Shown: positions 36,921 through 51,316 of the stretch, piece by piece | Layout: every line of letters starts with the position of its first letter | Numbering within the stretch: position 1 is the first letter of the stretch | Assembly: GCA_949775045.1 (NCBI GenBank) | Contig: OX459106.1 | Coordinates: 2,220,727 to 2,284,726, forward strand | Source: Metridium senile | Taxonomy: Eukaryota; Cnidaria; Anthozoa; Actiniaria; Metridiidae | Length of the DNA stretch: 64,000 nucleotides | Direction of reading: 5' to 3' | Notes under the pieces: model-generated | The model's database searches: none | The model's input: the letters and a program-made list of their open reading frames with translations, nothing else | Told to the model about the DNA's origin: nothing | Made by a program: the position numbers and the translations under genes

Positions 36921-37068
36921 CTGCCCATGTTCCAAACTTTCGTAAGTCGTTTTTAAATCCAAGAGCAGGAAAAACATATATTCTTAGGGCATGTATAACT
37001 TGAAGTCCAAATTTAATGCCATGATAGGCGAGAAATAGCCCTCCAACAACAGAAAGAGCAGACATCAT
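36921..37068 (-). CDS. Exon 1 copy 8
   Basis: Intact 49-codon exon and donor, in a unit of the second type identical to that of copy 5. Confidence 0.7.
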
Positions 37069-39929
37069 GACAGGACGAAACGAGGCCAAGTACGAGCACA
37101 CAGGAAGCCCACACAAAAACAGGGAACCCATGTAAACAAGAAAAACGAAGCACACAGGAAACCCACAAAACTGGGACTCAAAAAGACTAGACAAAAACAA
37201 AATAAGAAATATTTATTTGACTACACAGGGAACCCACAAAAAGAAAAAGAAGAATAAAGGAAACCCACAATAAAATAAAATCAATTTAAAAAAACTTGTT
37301 TAACCCACTACTGGGCTTTTTTGACATTTTTGAGCCATTTTCTGCATAGAAACGATCCGTAGGATTTCTTGACTCCATATTTGGCGTAACAATGAAAAGT
37401 GCTGCTGTTTTGTAATGCCAGGGGCTCAAGTTGTCGGGCCACATGACTTTTAGATCGATTCAAAGCATCGTTGGATATTTACACTGGCTCAAAGTTGGCT
37501 TAAATTGGAATTTCGTTAATTCTAGGGTCATATTTTGCCTTTAGTCAATACTGGAAGAGCATCATTAAGCTTAAAGGTAGCAAAGAGCTCACTTTCTGGA
37601 AGAAAGCAGCGAGGAATCTCACTTTGTCAGCAAAAAAACGCTCGATGTTCGGTTCATTCGGTTTTGGCGGGCTTAGAACAAAGTCAGGTTTGGAGTTGGA
37701 CTAAAGGCAAATTCTCGGACCTGCCGCGGCTATTTCTCGAAGTTGTGATGATAGAGGAACACAACAAGCGCGAAAATTTGGCAGAACACCGAGGTGACCC
37801 TAGACTTATAATAAATGCATAAAGAGACGGTGGGGGGTAATCCATGTGGAAAATTGCCATGGTTACCCATAATGCTTTGCAGGCGTAAATACTTGAAAAC
37901 ACGTACGTATCAAAATGGCCGTAATCAAACGACCGCAGCTCGGTTCGTGAAGTGAAATAAAGGAAAAAAACTTGCCAAAGCTATTGCACAAGGACTGAAT
38001 TTTGTTGTGAAAACAGTATTTTCGTCTAAAAACGATTTTTTCGATAAAAAAAGACCAAGGTCCAAAAAAGTGTGATTTCCACTATTGAAAAATAGGGCAA
38101 AAACGGTCATTTTTGACTCATATGGAATTTTTGTGCTAAAATTGCTTGTTTCTTGTGACTGATATACTACGAAAATTTGAAGAACTTCCTAGTGCTTACT
38201 AACATTCAAACGGATGGGCAAATTTAGTTAGACTTTTTCAAAGCAAGGTCGTTTTTTTACGGGCGGGTTAAATTATTCATTTTTATCATCTATTCATTGA
38301 ATTATTCACTTGTAGATTGAACTATTGATTGATTTAGTCATTAACAATTGATAATCTATCTAGGTCTATAAGTATATTCAAATGGGGGCGAAAGTTATTT
38401 TTCCTTCTCCTATCGGTTCAGTATACACTATTATCATTTTTGTAGTTGTATCACATATTTTTTTTGAAATTAAAATATATCCTTGTGACAAATAAATGAA
38501 AATAAAAAAAATAGTATTTGTTGGCATTGTAAATTTCTATTCACTTTTCGGTTATACATGTTTTAGGTAGGAGTAGGATATTACACTTTTTGTTAGTATT
38601 AATTTTGTGATTGTATCATTGTGTAATAAATGAACTATACTTAACTCAGATAAGAAGAAACGTATTGCTTCAATTCAAAATGCGCGCGCGACACTGATTA
38701 CCGTTGAATATGGCTCCCTGACTACACGCGCACAGACTTGTGCAACAAAAAAAAAGAATGCTTGGAATGTGTGGATTGGAATGCAAAGAACGTTAAGAAT
38801 GTGGCAATGACGTACTGAAAGGGATTCGGGGATTTTTTTGTTTTTCAAATATTCAATTTGCGCACGTTGCCGCGTTCTAGAAGTGCACAGCGCGCGAGAT
38901 TTTGTTCGTTACTCACATGTAATAATAATGCGCGCGCCAATCTTTCTAGAGGTATAGTTCTGGAAAAGGGATACAGATCTATGTTCTAATATTTATAACA
39001 AAAAGACCTTTATAAAATGTTAATATGTAGATATCATCATCGTTTACACATGGGCTCAAATCATTCAATCTCATAAGTAAACTCCATGTTCTTGAAGAGT
39101 AGAATGATGGATTTTCAATTCTTTGGTCGTTTTATTCATTTTTGCGGAAACTTCGATAATCTACCGTACACTTGCCGCTTGAATTATTGTACGTGTTTTA
39201 TTTGTACGTTCAAAGTAATGCAGCTATTATTCTACGTTTTCTTGGTTGTTTGAAAAATAAAGCTTTGTTGAATGACGTCGGAAGGGCAACGAAAGAACAA
39301 GTCGAAGATCAAACTTCATCTAACTAGATACTGTATTTGTTAGTATTTTTTTCGCTTTGTACGTCCATGTATATAGTCCTATAAAAAGTTATATTCAAGA
39401 AGAAGTAGGACATATGCATGAGCTAGCTACGCAAAGTAAAAAAAGGAAGTATAGTATAACCCTAACCCCCCCAACCCCCCCAAAAAAAAAAAACAACAAC
39501 AACAACAACAAAGCCATTATGGGTTTATGCATAAATATAAACATTCCAGATATATTTTTAAGTGTTTACCGTTCTCTACGTTTCATTGTAAAACCAAGCA
39601 AAAAGTTTACTACTAAAAGAGATATTTAATTTAATTTTGTTCCTGCTATTTTTTCAAACTTATAGCTGTAAATAACATATACCCAAAGTATGTTTCAGTA
39701 GTTACTTTATGATGAGAGGATCGAGTTTTCATATAATTTTGAAAAAACGCACAAATTGTGCTTATTCGTTTTGCCCTCATCTAATTCTGCACATATCAAA
39801 CTTTATAATTATATATTAAGCTAACATTCTGATAAATGACATTATAAACTTAATAAGTTTGATATTTTTGTAAATTAAGTTAAGTTCATGCATTATTGAA
39901 GAATTCACATTCAAAGTTGATCAACCAAC

Positions 39930-40077
39930 CTGCCCATGTTCCAAACTTTCGTAAGTCGTTTTTAAATCCAAGAGCAGGAAAAACATATATTCTTAGGGCA
40001 TGTATAACTTGAAGTCCAAATTTAATGCCATGATAGGCGAGAAATAGCCCTCCAACAACAGAAAGAGCAGACATCAT
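39930..40077 (-). CDS. Exon 1 copy 9
   Basis: Intact exon and donor, 3009 bp from copy 8 and identical to it. Confidence 0.7.
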
Positions 40078-42938
40078 GACAGGACGAAACGAGGCCAAGT
40101 ACGAGCACACAGGAAGCCCACACAAAAACAGGGAACCCATGTAAACAAGAAAAACGAAGCACACAGGAAACCCACAAAACTGGGACTCAAAAAGACTAGA
40201 CAAAAACAAAATAAGAAATATTTATTTGACTACACAGGGAACCCACAAAAAGAAAAAGAAGAATAAAGGAAACCCACAATAAAATAAAATCAATTTAAAA
40301 AAACTTGTTTAACCCACTACTGGGCTTTTTTGACATTTTTGAGCCATTTTCTGCATAGAAACGATCCGTAGGATTTCTTGACTCCATATTTGGCGTAACA
40401 ATGAAAAGTGCTGCTGTTTTGTAATGCCAGGGGCTCAAGTTGTCGGGCCACATGACTTTTAGATCGATTCAAAGCATCGTTGGATATTTACACTGGCTCA
40501 AAGTTGGCTTAAATTGGAATTTCGTTAATTCTAGGGTCATATTTTGCCTTTAGTCAATACTGGAAGAGCATCATTAAGCTTAAAGGTAGCAAAGAGCTCA
40601 CTTTCTGGAAGAAAGCAGCGAGGAATCTCACTTTGTCAGCAAAAAAACGCTCGATGTTCGGTTCATTCGGTTTTGGCGGGCTTAGAACAAAGTCAGGTTT
40701 GGAGTTGGACTAAAGGCAAATTCTCGGACCTGCCGCGGCTATTTCTCGAAGTTGTGATGATAGAGGAACACAACAAGCGCGAAAATTTGGCAGAACACCG
40801 AGGTGACCCTAGACTTATAATAAATGCATAAAGAGACGGTGGGGGGTAATCCATGTGGAAAATTGCCATGGTTACCCATAATGCTTTGCAGGCGTAAATA
40901 CTTGAAAACACGTACGTATCAAAATGGCCGTAATCAAACGACCGCAGCTCGGTTCGTGAAGTGAAATAAAGGAAAAAAACTTGCCAAAGCTATTGCACAA
41001 GGACTGAATTTTGTTGTGAAAACAGTATTTTCGTCTAAAAACGATTTTTTCGATAAAAAAAGACCAAGGTCCAAAAAAGTGTGATTTCCACTATTGAAAA
41101 ATAGGGCAAAAACGGTCATTTTTGACTCATATGGAATTTTTGTGCTAAAATTGCTTGTTTCTTGTGACTGATATACTACGAAAATTTGAAGAACTTCCTA
41201 GTGCTTACTAACATTCAAACGGATGGGCAAATTTAGTTAGACTTTTTCAAAGCAAGGTCGTTTTTTTACGGGCGGGTTAAATTATTCATTTTTATCATCT
41301 ATTCATTGAATTATTCACTTGTAGATTGAACTATTGATTGATTTAGTCATTAACAATTGATAATCTATCTAGGTCTATAAGTATATTCAAATGGGGGCGA
41401 AAGTTATTTTTCCTTCTCCTATCGGTTCAGTATACACTATTATCATTTTTGTAGTTGTATCACATATTTTTTTTGAAATTAAAATATATCCTTGTGACAA
41501 ATAAATGAAAATAAAAAAAATAGTATTTGTTGGCATTGTAAATTTCTATTCACTTTTCGGTTATACATGTTTTAGGTAGGAGTAGGATATTACACTTTTT
41601 GTTAGTATTAATTTTGTGATTGTATCATTGTGTAATAAATGAACTATACTTAACTCAGATAAGAAGAAACGTATTGCTTCAATTCAAAATGCGCGCGCGA
41701 CACTGATTACCGTTGAATATGGCTCCCTGACTACACGCGCACAGACTTGTGCAACAAAAAAAAAGAATGCTTGGAATGTGTGGATTGGAATGCAAAGAAC
41801 GTTAAGAATGTGGCAATGACGTACTGAAAGGGATTCGGGGATTTTTTTGTTTTTCAAATATTCAATTTGCGCACGTTGCCGCGTTCTAGAAGTGCACAGC
41901 GCGCGAGATTTTGTTCGTTACTCACATGTAATAATAATGCGCGCGCCAATCTTTCTAGAGGTATAGTTCTGGAAAAGGGATACAGATCTATGTTCTAATA
42001 TTTATAACAAAAAGACCTTTATAAAATGTTAATATGTAGATATCATCATCGTTTACACATGGGCTCAAATCATTCAATCTCATAAGTAAACTCCATGTTC
42101 TTGAAGAGTAGAATGATGGATTTTCAATTCTTTGGTCGTTTTATTCATTTTTGCGGAAACTTCGATAATCTACCGTACACTTGCCGCTTGAATTATTGTA
42201 CGTGTTTTATTTGTACGTTCAAAGTAATGCAGCTATTATTCTACGTTTTCTTGGTTGTTTGAAAAATAAAGCTTTGTTGAATGACGTCGGAAGGGCAACG
42301 AAAGAACAAGTCGAAGATCAAACTTCATCTAACTAGATACTGTATTTGTTAGTATTTTTTTCGCTTTGTACGTCCATGTATATAGTCCTATAAAAAGTTA
42401 TATTCAAGAAGAAGTAGGACATATGCATGAGCTAGCTACGCAAAGTAAAAAAAGGAAGTATAGTATAACCCTAACCCCCCCAACCCCCCCAAAAAAAAAA
42501 AACAACAACAACAACAACAAAGCCATTATGGGTTTATGCATAAATATAAACATTCCAGATATATTTTTAAGTGTTTACCGTTCTCTACGTTTCATTGTAA
42601 AACCAAGCAAAAAGTTTACTACTAAAAGAGATATTTAATTTAATTTTGTTCCTGCTATTTTTTCAAACTTATAGCTGTAAATAACATATACCCAAAGTAT
42701 GTTTCAGTAGTTACTTTATGATGAGAGGATCGAGTTTTCATATAATTTTGAAAAAACGCACAAATTGTGCTTATTCGTTTTGCCCTCATCTAATTCTGCA
42801 CATATCAAACTTTATAATTATATATTAAGCTAACATTCTGATAAATGACATTATAAACTTAATAAGTTTGATATTTTTGTAAATTAAGTTAAGTTCATGC
42901 ATTATTGAAGAATTCACATTCAAAGTTGATCAACCAAC

Positions 42939-43086
42939 CTGCCCATGTTCCAAACTTTCGTAAGTCGTTTTTAAATCCAAGAGCAGGAAAAACATATATT
43001 CTTAGGGCATGTATAACTTGAAGTCCAAATTTAATGCCATGATAGGCGAGAAATAGCCCTCCAACAACAGAAAGAGCAGACATCAT
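42939..43086 (-). CDS. Exon 1 copy 10
   Basis: Intact exon and donor, 3009 bp from copy 9 and identical to it. Confidence 0.7.
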
Positions 43087-45947
43087 GACAGGACGAAACG
43101 AGGCCAAGTACGAGCACACAGGAAGCCCACACAAAAACAGGGAACCCATGTAAACAAGAAAAACGAAGCACACAGGAAACCCACAAAACTGGGACTCAAA
43201 AAGACTAGACAAAAACAAAATAAGAAATATTTATTTGACTACACAGGGAACCCACAAAAAGAAAAAGAAGAATAAAGGAAACCCACAATAAAATAAAATC
43301 AATTTAAAAAAACTTGTTTAACCCACTACTGGGCTTTTTTGACATTTTTGAGCCATTTTCTGCATAGAAACGATCCGTAGGATTTCTTGACTCCATATTT
43401 GGCGTAACAATGAAAAGTGCTGCTGTTTTGTAATGCCAGGGGCTCAAGTTGTCGGGCCACATGACTTTTAGATCGATTCAAAGCATCGTTGGATATTTAC
43501 ACTGGCTCAAAGTTGGCTTAAATTGGAATTTCGTTAATTCTAGGGTCATATTTTGCCTTTAGTCAATACTGGAAGAGCATCATTAAGCTTAAAGGTAGCA
43601 AAGAGCTCACTTTCTGGAAGAAAGCAGCGAGGAATCTCACTTTGTCAGCAAAAAAACGCTCGATGTTCGGTTCATTCGGTTTTGGCGGGCTTAGAACAAA
43701 GTCAGGTTTGGAGTTGGACTAAAGGCAAATTCTCGGACCTGCCGCGGCTATTTCTCGAAGTTGTGATGATAGAGGAACACAACAAGCGCGAAAATTTGGC
43801 AGAACACCGAGGTGACCCTAGACTTATAATAAATGCATAAAGAGACGGTGGGGGGTAATCCATGTGGAAAATTGCCATGGTTACCCATAATGCTTTGCAG
43901 GCGTAAATACTTGAAAACACGTACGTATCAAAATGGCCGTAATCAAACGACCGCAGCTCGGTTCGTGAAGTGAAATAAAGGAAAAAAACTTGCCAAAGCT
44001 ATTGCACAAGGACTGAATTTTGTTGTGAAAACAGTATTTTCGTCTAAAAACGATTTTTTCGATAAAAAAAGACCAAGGTCCAAAAAAGTGTGATTTCCAC
44101 TATTGAAAAATAGGGCAAAAACGGTCATTTTTGACTCATATGGAATTTTTGTGCTAAAATTGCTTGTTTCTTGTGACTGATATACTACGAAAATTTGAAG
44201 AACTTCCTAGTGCTTACTAACATTCAAACGGATGGGCAAATTTAGTTAGACTTTTTCAAAGCAAGGTCGTTTTTTTACGGGCGGGTTAAATTATTCATTT
44301 TTATCATCTATTCATTGAATTATTCACTTGTAGATTGAACTATTGATTGATTTAGTCATTAACAATTGATAATCTATCTAGGTCTATAAGTATATTCAAA
44401 TGGGGGCGAAAGTTATTTTTCCTTCTCCTATCGGTTCAGTATACACTATTATCATTTTTGTAGTTGTATCACATATTTTTTTTGAAATTAAAATATATCC
44501 TTGTGACAAATAAATGAAAATAAAAAAAATAGTATTTGTTGGCATTGTAAATTTCTATTCACTTTTCGGTTATACATGTTTTAGGTAGGAGTAGGATATT
44601 ACACTTTTTGTTAGTATTAATTTTGTGATTGTATCATTGTGTAATAAATGAACTATACTTAACTCAGATAAGAAGAAACGTATTGCTTCAATTCAAAATG
44701 CGCGCGCGACACTGATTACCGTTGAATATGGCTCCCTGACTACACGCGCACAGACTTGTGCAACAAAAAAAAAGAATGCTTGGAATGTGTGGATTGGAAT
44801 GCAAAGAACGTTAAGAATGTGGCAATGACGTACTGAAAGGGATTCGGGGATTTTTTTGTTTTTCAAATATTCAATTTGCGCACGTTGCCGCGTTCTAGAA
44901 GTGCACAGCGCGCGAGATTTTGTTCGTTACTCACATGTAATAATAATGCGCGCGCCAATCTTTCTAGAGGTATAGTTCTGGAAAAGGGATACAGATCTAT
45001 GTTCTAATATTTATAACAAAAAGACCTTTATAAAATGTTAATATGTAGATATCATCATCGTTTACACATGGGCTCAAATCATTCAATCTCATAAGTAAAC
45101 TCCATGTTCTTGAAGAGTAGAATGATGGATTTTCAATTCTTTGGTCGTTTTATTCATTTTTGCGGAAACTTCGATAATCTACCGTACACTTGCCGCTTGA
45201 ATTATTGTACGTGTTTTATTTGTACGTTCAAAGTAATGCAGCTATTATTCTACGTTTTCTTGGTTGTTTGAAAAATAAAGCTTTGTTGAATGACGTCGGA
45301 AGGGCAACGAAAGAACAAGTCGAAGATCAAACTTCATCTAACTAGATACTGTATTTGTTAGTATTTTTTTCGCTTTGTACGTCCATGTATATAGTCCTAT
45401 AAAAAGTTATATTCAAGAAGAAGTAGGACATATGCATGAGCTAGCTACGCAAAGTAAAAAAAGGAAGTATAGTATAACCCTAACCCCCCCAACCCCCCCA
45501 AAAAAAAAAAACAACAACAACAACAACAAAGCCATTATGGGTTTATGCATAAATATAAACATTCCAGATATATTTTTAAGTGTTTACCGTTCTCTACGTT
45601 TCATTGTAAAACCAAGCAAAAAGTTTACTACTAAAAGAGATATTTAATTTAATTTTGTTCCTGCTATTTTTTCAAACTTATAGCTGTAAATAACATATAC
45701 CCAAAGTATGTTTCAGTAGTTACTTTATGATGAGAGGATCGAGTTTTCATATAATTTTGAAAAAACGCACAAATTGTGCTTATTCGTTTTGCCCTCATCT
45801 AATTCTGCACATATCAAACTTTATAATTATATATTAAGCTAACATTCTGATAAATGACATTATAAACTTAATAAGTTTGATATTTTTGTAAATTAAGTTA
45901 AGTTCATGCATTATTGAAGAATTCACATTCAAAGTTGATCAACCAAC

Positions 45948-46095
45948 CTGCCCATGTTCCAAACTTTCGTAAGTCGTTTTTAAATCCAAGAGCAGGAAAA
46001 ACATATATTCTTAGGGCATGTATAACTTGAAGTCCAAATTTAATGCCATGATAGGCGAGAAATAGCCCTCCAACAACAGAAAGAGCAGACATCAT
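45948..46095 (-). CDS. Exon 1 copy 11
   Basis: Intact exon and donor, 3009 bp from copy 10 and identical to it. Confidence 0.7.
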
Positions 46096-48542
46096 GACAG
46101 GACGAAACGAGGCCAAGTACGAGCACACAGGAAGCCCACACAAAAACAGGGAACCCATGTAAACAAGAAAAACGAAGCACACAGGAAACCCACAAAACTG
46201 GGACTCAAAAAGACTAGACAAAAACAAAATAAGAAATATTTATTTGACTACACAGGGAACCCACAAAAAGAAAAAGAAGAATAAAGGAAACCCACAATAA
46301 AATAAAATCAATTTAAAAAAACTTGTTTAACCCACTACTGGGCTTTTTTGACATTTTTGAGCCATTTTCTGCATAGAAACGATCCGTAGGATTTCTTGAC
46401 TCCATATTTGGCGTAACAATGAAAAGTGCTGCTGTTTTGTAATGCCAGGGGCTCAAGTTGTCGGGCCACATGACTTTTAGATCGATTCAAAGCATCGTTG
46501 GATATTTACACTGGCTCAAAGTTGGCTTAAATTGGAATTTCGTTAATTCTAGGGTCATATTTTGCCTTTAGTCAATACTGGAAGAGCATCATTAAGCTTA
46601 AAGGTAGCAAAGAGCTCACTTTCTGGAAGAAAGCAGCGAGGAATCTCACTTTGTCAGCAAAAAAACGCTCGATGTTCGGTTCATTCGGTTTTGGCGGGCT
46701 TAGAACAAAGTCAGGTTTGGAGTTGGACTAAAGGCAAATTCTCGGACCTGCCGCGGCTATTTCTCGAAGTTGTGATGATAGAGGAACACAACAAGCGCGA
46801 AAATTTGGCAGAACACCGAGGTGACCCTAGACTTATAATAAATGCATAAAGAGACGGTGGGGGGTAATCCATGTGGAAAATTGCCATGGTTACCCATAAT
46901 GCTTTGCAGGCGTAAATACTTGAAAACACGTACGTATCAAAATGGCCGTAATCAAACGACCGCAGCTCGGTTCGTGAAGTGAAATAAAGGAAAAAAACTT
47001 GCCAAAGCTATTGCACAAGGACTGAATTTTGTTGTGAAAACAGTATTTTCGTCTAAAAACGATTTTTTCGATAAAAAAAGACCAAGGTCCAAAAAAGTGT
47101 GATTTCCACTATTGAAAAATAGGGCAAAAACGGTCATTTTTGACTCATATGGAATTTTTGTGCTAAAATTGCTTGTTTCTTGTGACTGATATACTACGAA
47201 AATTTGAAGAACTTCCTAGTGCTTACTAACATTCAAACGGATGGGCAAATTTAGTTAGACTTTTTCAAAGCAAGGTCGTTTTTTTACGGGCGGGTTAAAT
47301 TATTCATTTTTATCATCTATTCATTGAATTATTCACTTGTAGATTGAACTATTGATTGATTTAGTCATTAACAATTGATAATCTATCTAGGTCTATAAGT
47401 ATATTCAAATGGGGGCGAAAGTTATTTTTCCTTCTCCTATCGGTTCAGTATACACTATTATCATTTTTGTAGTTGTATCACATATTTTTTTTGAAATTAA
47501 AATATATCCTTGTGACAAATAAATGAAAATAAAAAAAATAGTATTTGTTGGCATTGTAAATTTCTATTCACTTTTCGGTTATACATGTTTTAGGTAGGAG
47601 TAGGATATTACACTTTTTGTTAGTATTAATTTTGTGATTGTATCATTGTGTAATAAATGAACTATACTTAACTCAGATAAGAAGAAACGTATTGCTTCAA
47701 TTCAAAATGCGCGCGCGACACTTATTACCGTTGAATATGGCTCCCTGACTACACGCGCACAGACTTGTGCAACAAAAAAAAGAATGCTTGGAATGTGTGG
47801 ATTGGAATGCAAAGAATGCTTGGAATGTGTGGATTGGAATGCAAAGAACGTTAAGAATGTGGCAATGACGTACGTACTGAAAGGGATTCGGGGATTTTTT
47901 TTGTTTTTCAAATATTCAATTTGCGCACGTTGCCGCGTTCTAGAAGTGCACAGCGCGCGAGATTTTGTTCGTTACTCACATGTAATAATAATGCGCGCGC
48001 CCATATTTCTAGAGGTATAGTTCTGGAAAAGTGATACAGATCTATGTTCTAATATTTATAACAAAAAGACCTTTACAAAATGTTAATATGTAGATATCAT
48101 CATCGTTTACACCTGGGCTCAGATCATTCAATCTCATAAGTAAACTCCGTGTTCTTGAAGAGTAGAATGATGGATTTTCAATTCTTTGGTCGTTTTATTC
48201 ATTTTTGCGGAAACTTCGATAATCTATCGTACACTTGCCGCTTGAATTATTGTACGTGTTTTATTTGTACGTTCAAAGTAATGCAGCTATTATTCTACGT
48301 TTTCTTGGTTGTTTGAAAAATAAAGCTTTGTTCAGTGACGTCAAAAGGGCAAGTTTTCAAGCCAACGAAAGAACAAGTCGAAGACCAAACTTCATCTAAC
48401 TAGATACTGTATTCCTTAGTATTTTTTTCGCTTTGTACGCACATGTATATAGTCCTAATAAAAGTTATATTCAAGTAGAAGTAGGACATATGCATGAGCT
48501 AGCTACGCAAAGTAAAAAAAGGAAAGAATAGTATAACCCTAA

Positions 48543-48573
<31 letters not shown>

Positions 48574-49001
48574 ACAACAACAACAACAACAACAGCCATT
48601 ATGGGTTTATGCATAAATATAAACATTCCAGACATATTTTTAAGTGTTTACCGTTCTCTACGTTTCACTGTAAAACCAAGCAAAAAGTTTACTACTAAAA
48701 GAGATATTTAAATTCATTTTGTTCCTGGTTTTTTTTCAATACTTAGTTGTAAATAACATACCCAAAGTATGTTTCAGTAGTTACTTTATGATGAGAGGAT
48801 CGAGTTTTCATATAATTTTGGAAAAACGCACAAATTGTGCTTATTCTTTTTGCCCTCATCTATTTCTGCACATATCAAACTTTATAATTATTAAGCTAAC
48901 ATTATATAAATGAGATTATAAACTTAATAAGTTTGATATTTTTGTAAATTAAGTTAAGTTATAATTATTGAAGAATTCACATTCAAAGTTGATCAACCAA
49001 C

Positions 49002-49149
49002 CTGCCCATGTTCCAAACTTTCGTAAGTCGTTTTTAAATCCAAGAGCAGGAAAAACATATATTCTTAGGGCATGTATAACTTGAAGTCCAAATTTAATGC
49101 CATGATAGGCGAGAAATAGCCCTCCAACAACAGAAAGAGCACACACCAT
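49002..49149 (-). CDS. Exon 1 copy 12, outermost
   Basis: Intact exon and donor in the last unit; it begins Met-Val-Cys (S3C relative to copy 1). As the outermost copy it may be close to the ancestral promoter-exon unit, as may copy 1 at the inner end. Confidence 0.75.
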
Positions 49150-51316
49150 GACAGGACGAAAAGAGGCCAAGTACGAGCACACAGGAAGCCCACACAAAAA
49201 CAGGGATCCCATGTAAACAAGAAAAACGAAGCACACAGGAAACCCACAAAACTGGGACTCAAAAAGACAAGACAAAAAGACAAGACAAAAACAAAATAAG
49301 AAATATTTATTTGACTACACAGGGAACCCACAAAAAGAAAAACAAGAATAAAGGAAACCCACAATAAAATAAAATCAATTTAAAAAAACTTGTTTAACCA
49401 ACTACTGGGCTTTTTGACATTTTTGAGCGATTTTCTGGATAGCAACGATCCGTAGGATTTCTTGACTTCATATTTGGCGTAACAATGAAAAGTGCTGCTG
49501 TTTTGTAATGTCAGGAGCTCAAGTTGTCAGGCCACATGACTTTTAGATCGTTTCAAAGCATCGTCGGATATTTACACTGGCTCAAAGTTGGCTTAAATTG
49601 GAATTTCGTTAATTCTAGGGTCATATTTTGCCTTTAGTCAATACTGGAAGAGCATCATTAAGTTTCAAGGTAGCAAATATCTCACTTTCTGGAAGAAAGC
49701 AGCGAGGAATCTCACTTTGTCAGCAAAAAAACGCTCGATGTTCGGTTCATTCTGTTTTGGCGGGCCTAGAACAAAGTCAGGTTTGGAGTTGGACTAAAGG
49801 CAAATTCTCGGACCTGCCGCGGCTATTTCTCGAAGTTGTGATGATAGAGGAACACAACAAGCGCGAAAATTTGGCAGAAAACCGAGGTGACCCTAGACTT
49901 ATAATAAATGCATAAAGAGACGGTGGGGGGTACTCCATGTGGAAAATTGTCATGGTTACCCATAATGCTTTGCAGTCGTAAATACTTGTGAAACACGTGC
50001 GTATCAAAATGGCCATAATCAAACAACCGCAGCTCGGTTCGTGAAGTGAAATAAAGGGAAAAAACTTGCCAAAGCTATAGCACAAGGACTGAATTTTGTT
50101 GTGAAAACGGTATTTTTGTCTAAAAACGATTTTTTCGATTAAAAAAAAAAAACAAATTCCAAAAAAGTGTGATTTCCACTATTGAAATTTAGGGCAAAAT
50201 CGGTCATTTTTGACTTTCCTAAAGTTCATATGCAATTTTTGTGCTAAAATTGCTTGTTTCTTGTGTCTGATATACTACGAAAATTTAAAGAACTTCCTAG
50301 TGCTTACTAACATTCAAACGGATGGGCAAATTTGGCTTTTTTCTAAAAAGTTAGAACTTTTTAAAGCAAGGTCGTTTTTTACGGGCGGTTTCGGGCGCCG
50401 TAGGAGTCAAAGGGTTAAATTATTCATTTTTATCATCTATTCATTGAATTATTCACTTGTAGATTGAACTATTTATTGATTTAGTCATTAACAATTGATA
50501 ATCTATCTAGGTCTATAAGTATATTCAAATGGGGGCGAAAGTTATTTTTTCTTCTCCTATCGGTTCAGTATACACTATTATCATTTTTGTAGTTGTATCA
50601 CATATTTCTTTTGAAATTAAAGTATATCCTTGTGACAAATAAATGAAAATAAAAAAAATAGTATTTGTTGGCATTGTAAATTTCTATTCACTTTTCGGTT
50701 ATACATGTTTTAGGTAGGAGTAGGATATTACACTTTTTGTTAGTATTAATTTTGTGATTGTATCATTGTGTAATAAATGAACTGTACTTAACTCAGATAA
50801 GATCGAAGAAACGTATTGCTTCAATTCAAAATGCGCGCGCGACACTGATTACCGTTGAATATGGCTCCCTGACTACACGCGCACAGACTTGTGCAACAAC
50901 AAAAAAAGAAGGCTTGGAATGTGTGGATTGGAATGCAAAGAATGCTTGGAATGCGTGGATTGGAATGCAAAGAACGTTAAGAATGTGGCAATGACGTACT
51001 GAAAGGGATTCGGGTTTTTTTTGTTTTTCAAATATTCAATTTTCGCACGTTGCCGCGTTCTAGAAGTGCACAGCGCGCGAGATTTTGTTCGTTACTCACA
51101 TTAATAATAATGCGCGCGCCCATCTTTCTAGAGGTATAGTTCTGGAAAAGTGATGCAGATGTATGTTCTAATATTTATAACAAAAAGACCTTTACAAAAT
51201 CTTAATATGTAGATATCATCATCGTTTACACCTGGGCTCAGATCATTCAATCTCATAAGGAAACTCCGTGTTCTTGAAGAGTAGAATGATGGATTTTCAA
51301 TTCTTTGGTCGTTTAA

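Larger units (their letters stand above)
16790..51312. repeat. Tandem array of about 3.01-kb units, each carrying exon 1 of the dehydrogenase gene
   Basis: Equivalent points recur at 21912, 24923, 27934, 30943, (gap), 34526, 37535, 40544, 43553, 46562 and 49628, with spacings of 3011, 3011, 3009, 3009, 3009, 3009 and 3009 bp away from the gap. An earlier diverged unit lies at about 17.0-20.8 kb. Each unit contains a poly-C/AACAAC tract, exon 1 with its splice donor, and about 2.6 kb of flank. Inner units are virtually identical; the first and last are more diverged, as expected if homogenisation acts in the middle. Unit types differ by an AA interruption in the poly-C and by scattered substitutions. 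A matching stretch stops at 51312, where a TTAA-flanked element begins. Confidence 0.93.

Noticed and set aside
16790..51312. CRISPR-like or phage-type repeat array
   Set aside because: Units are 3 kb, contain an exon and occur in intron-containing eukaryotic DNA; there are no short spaced repeats.
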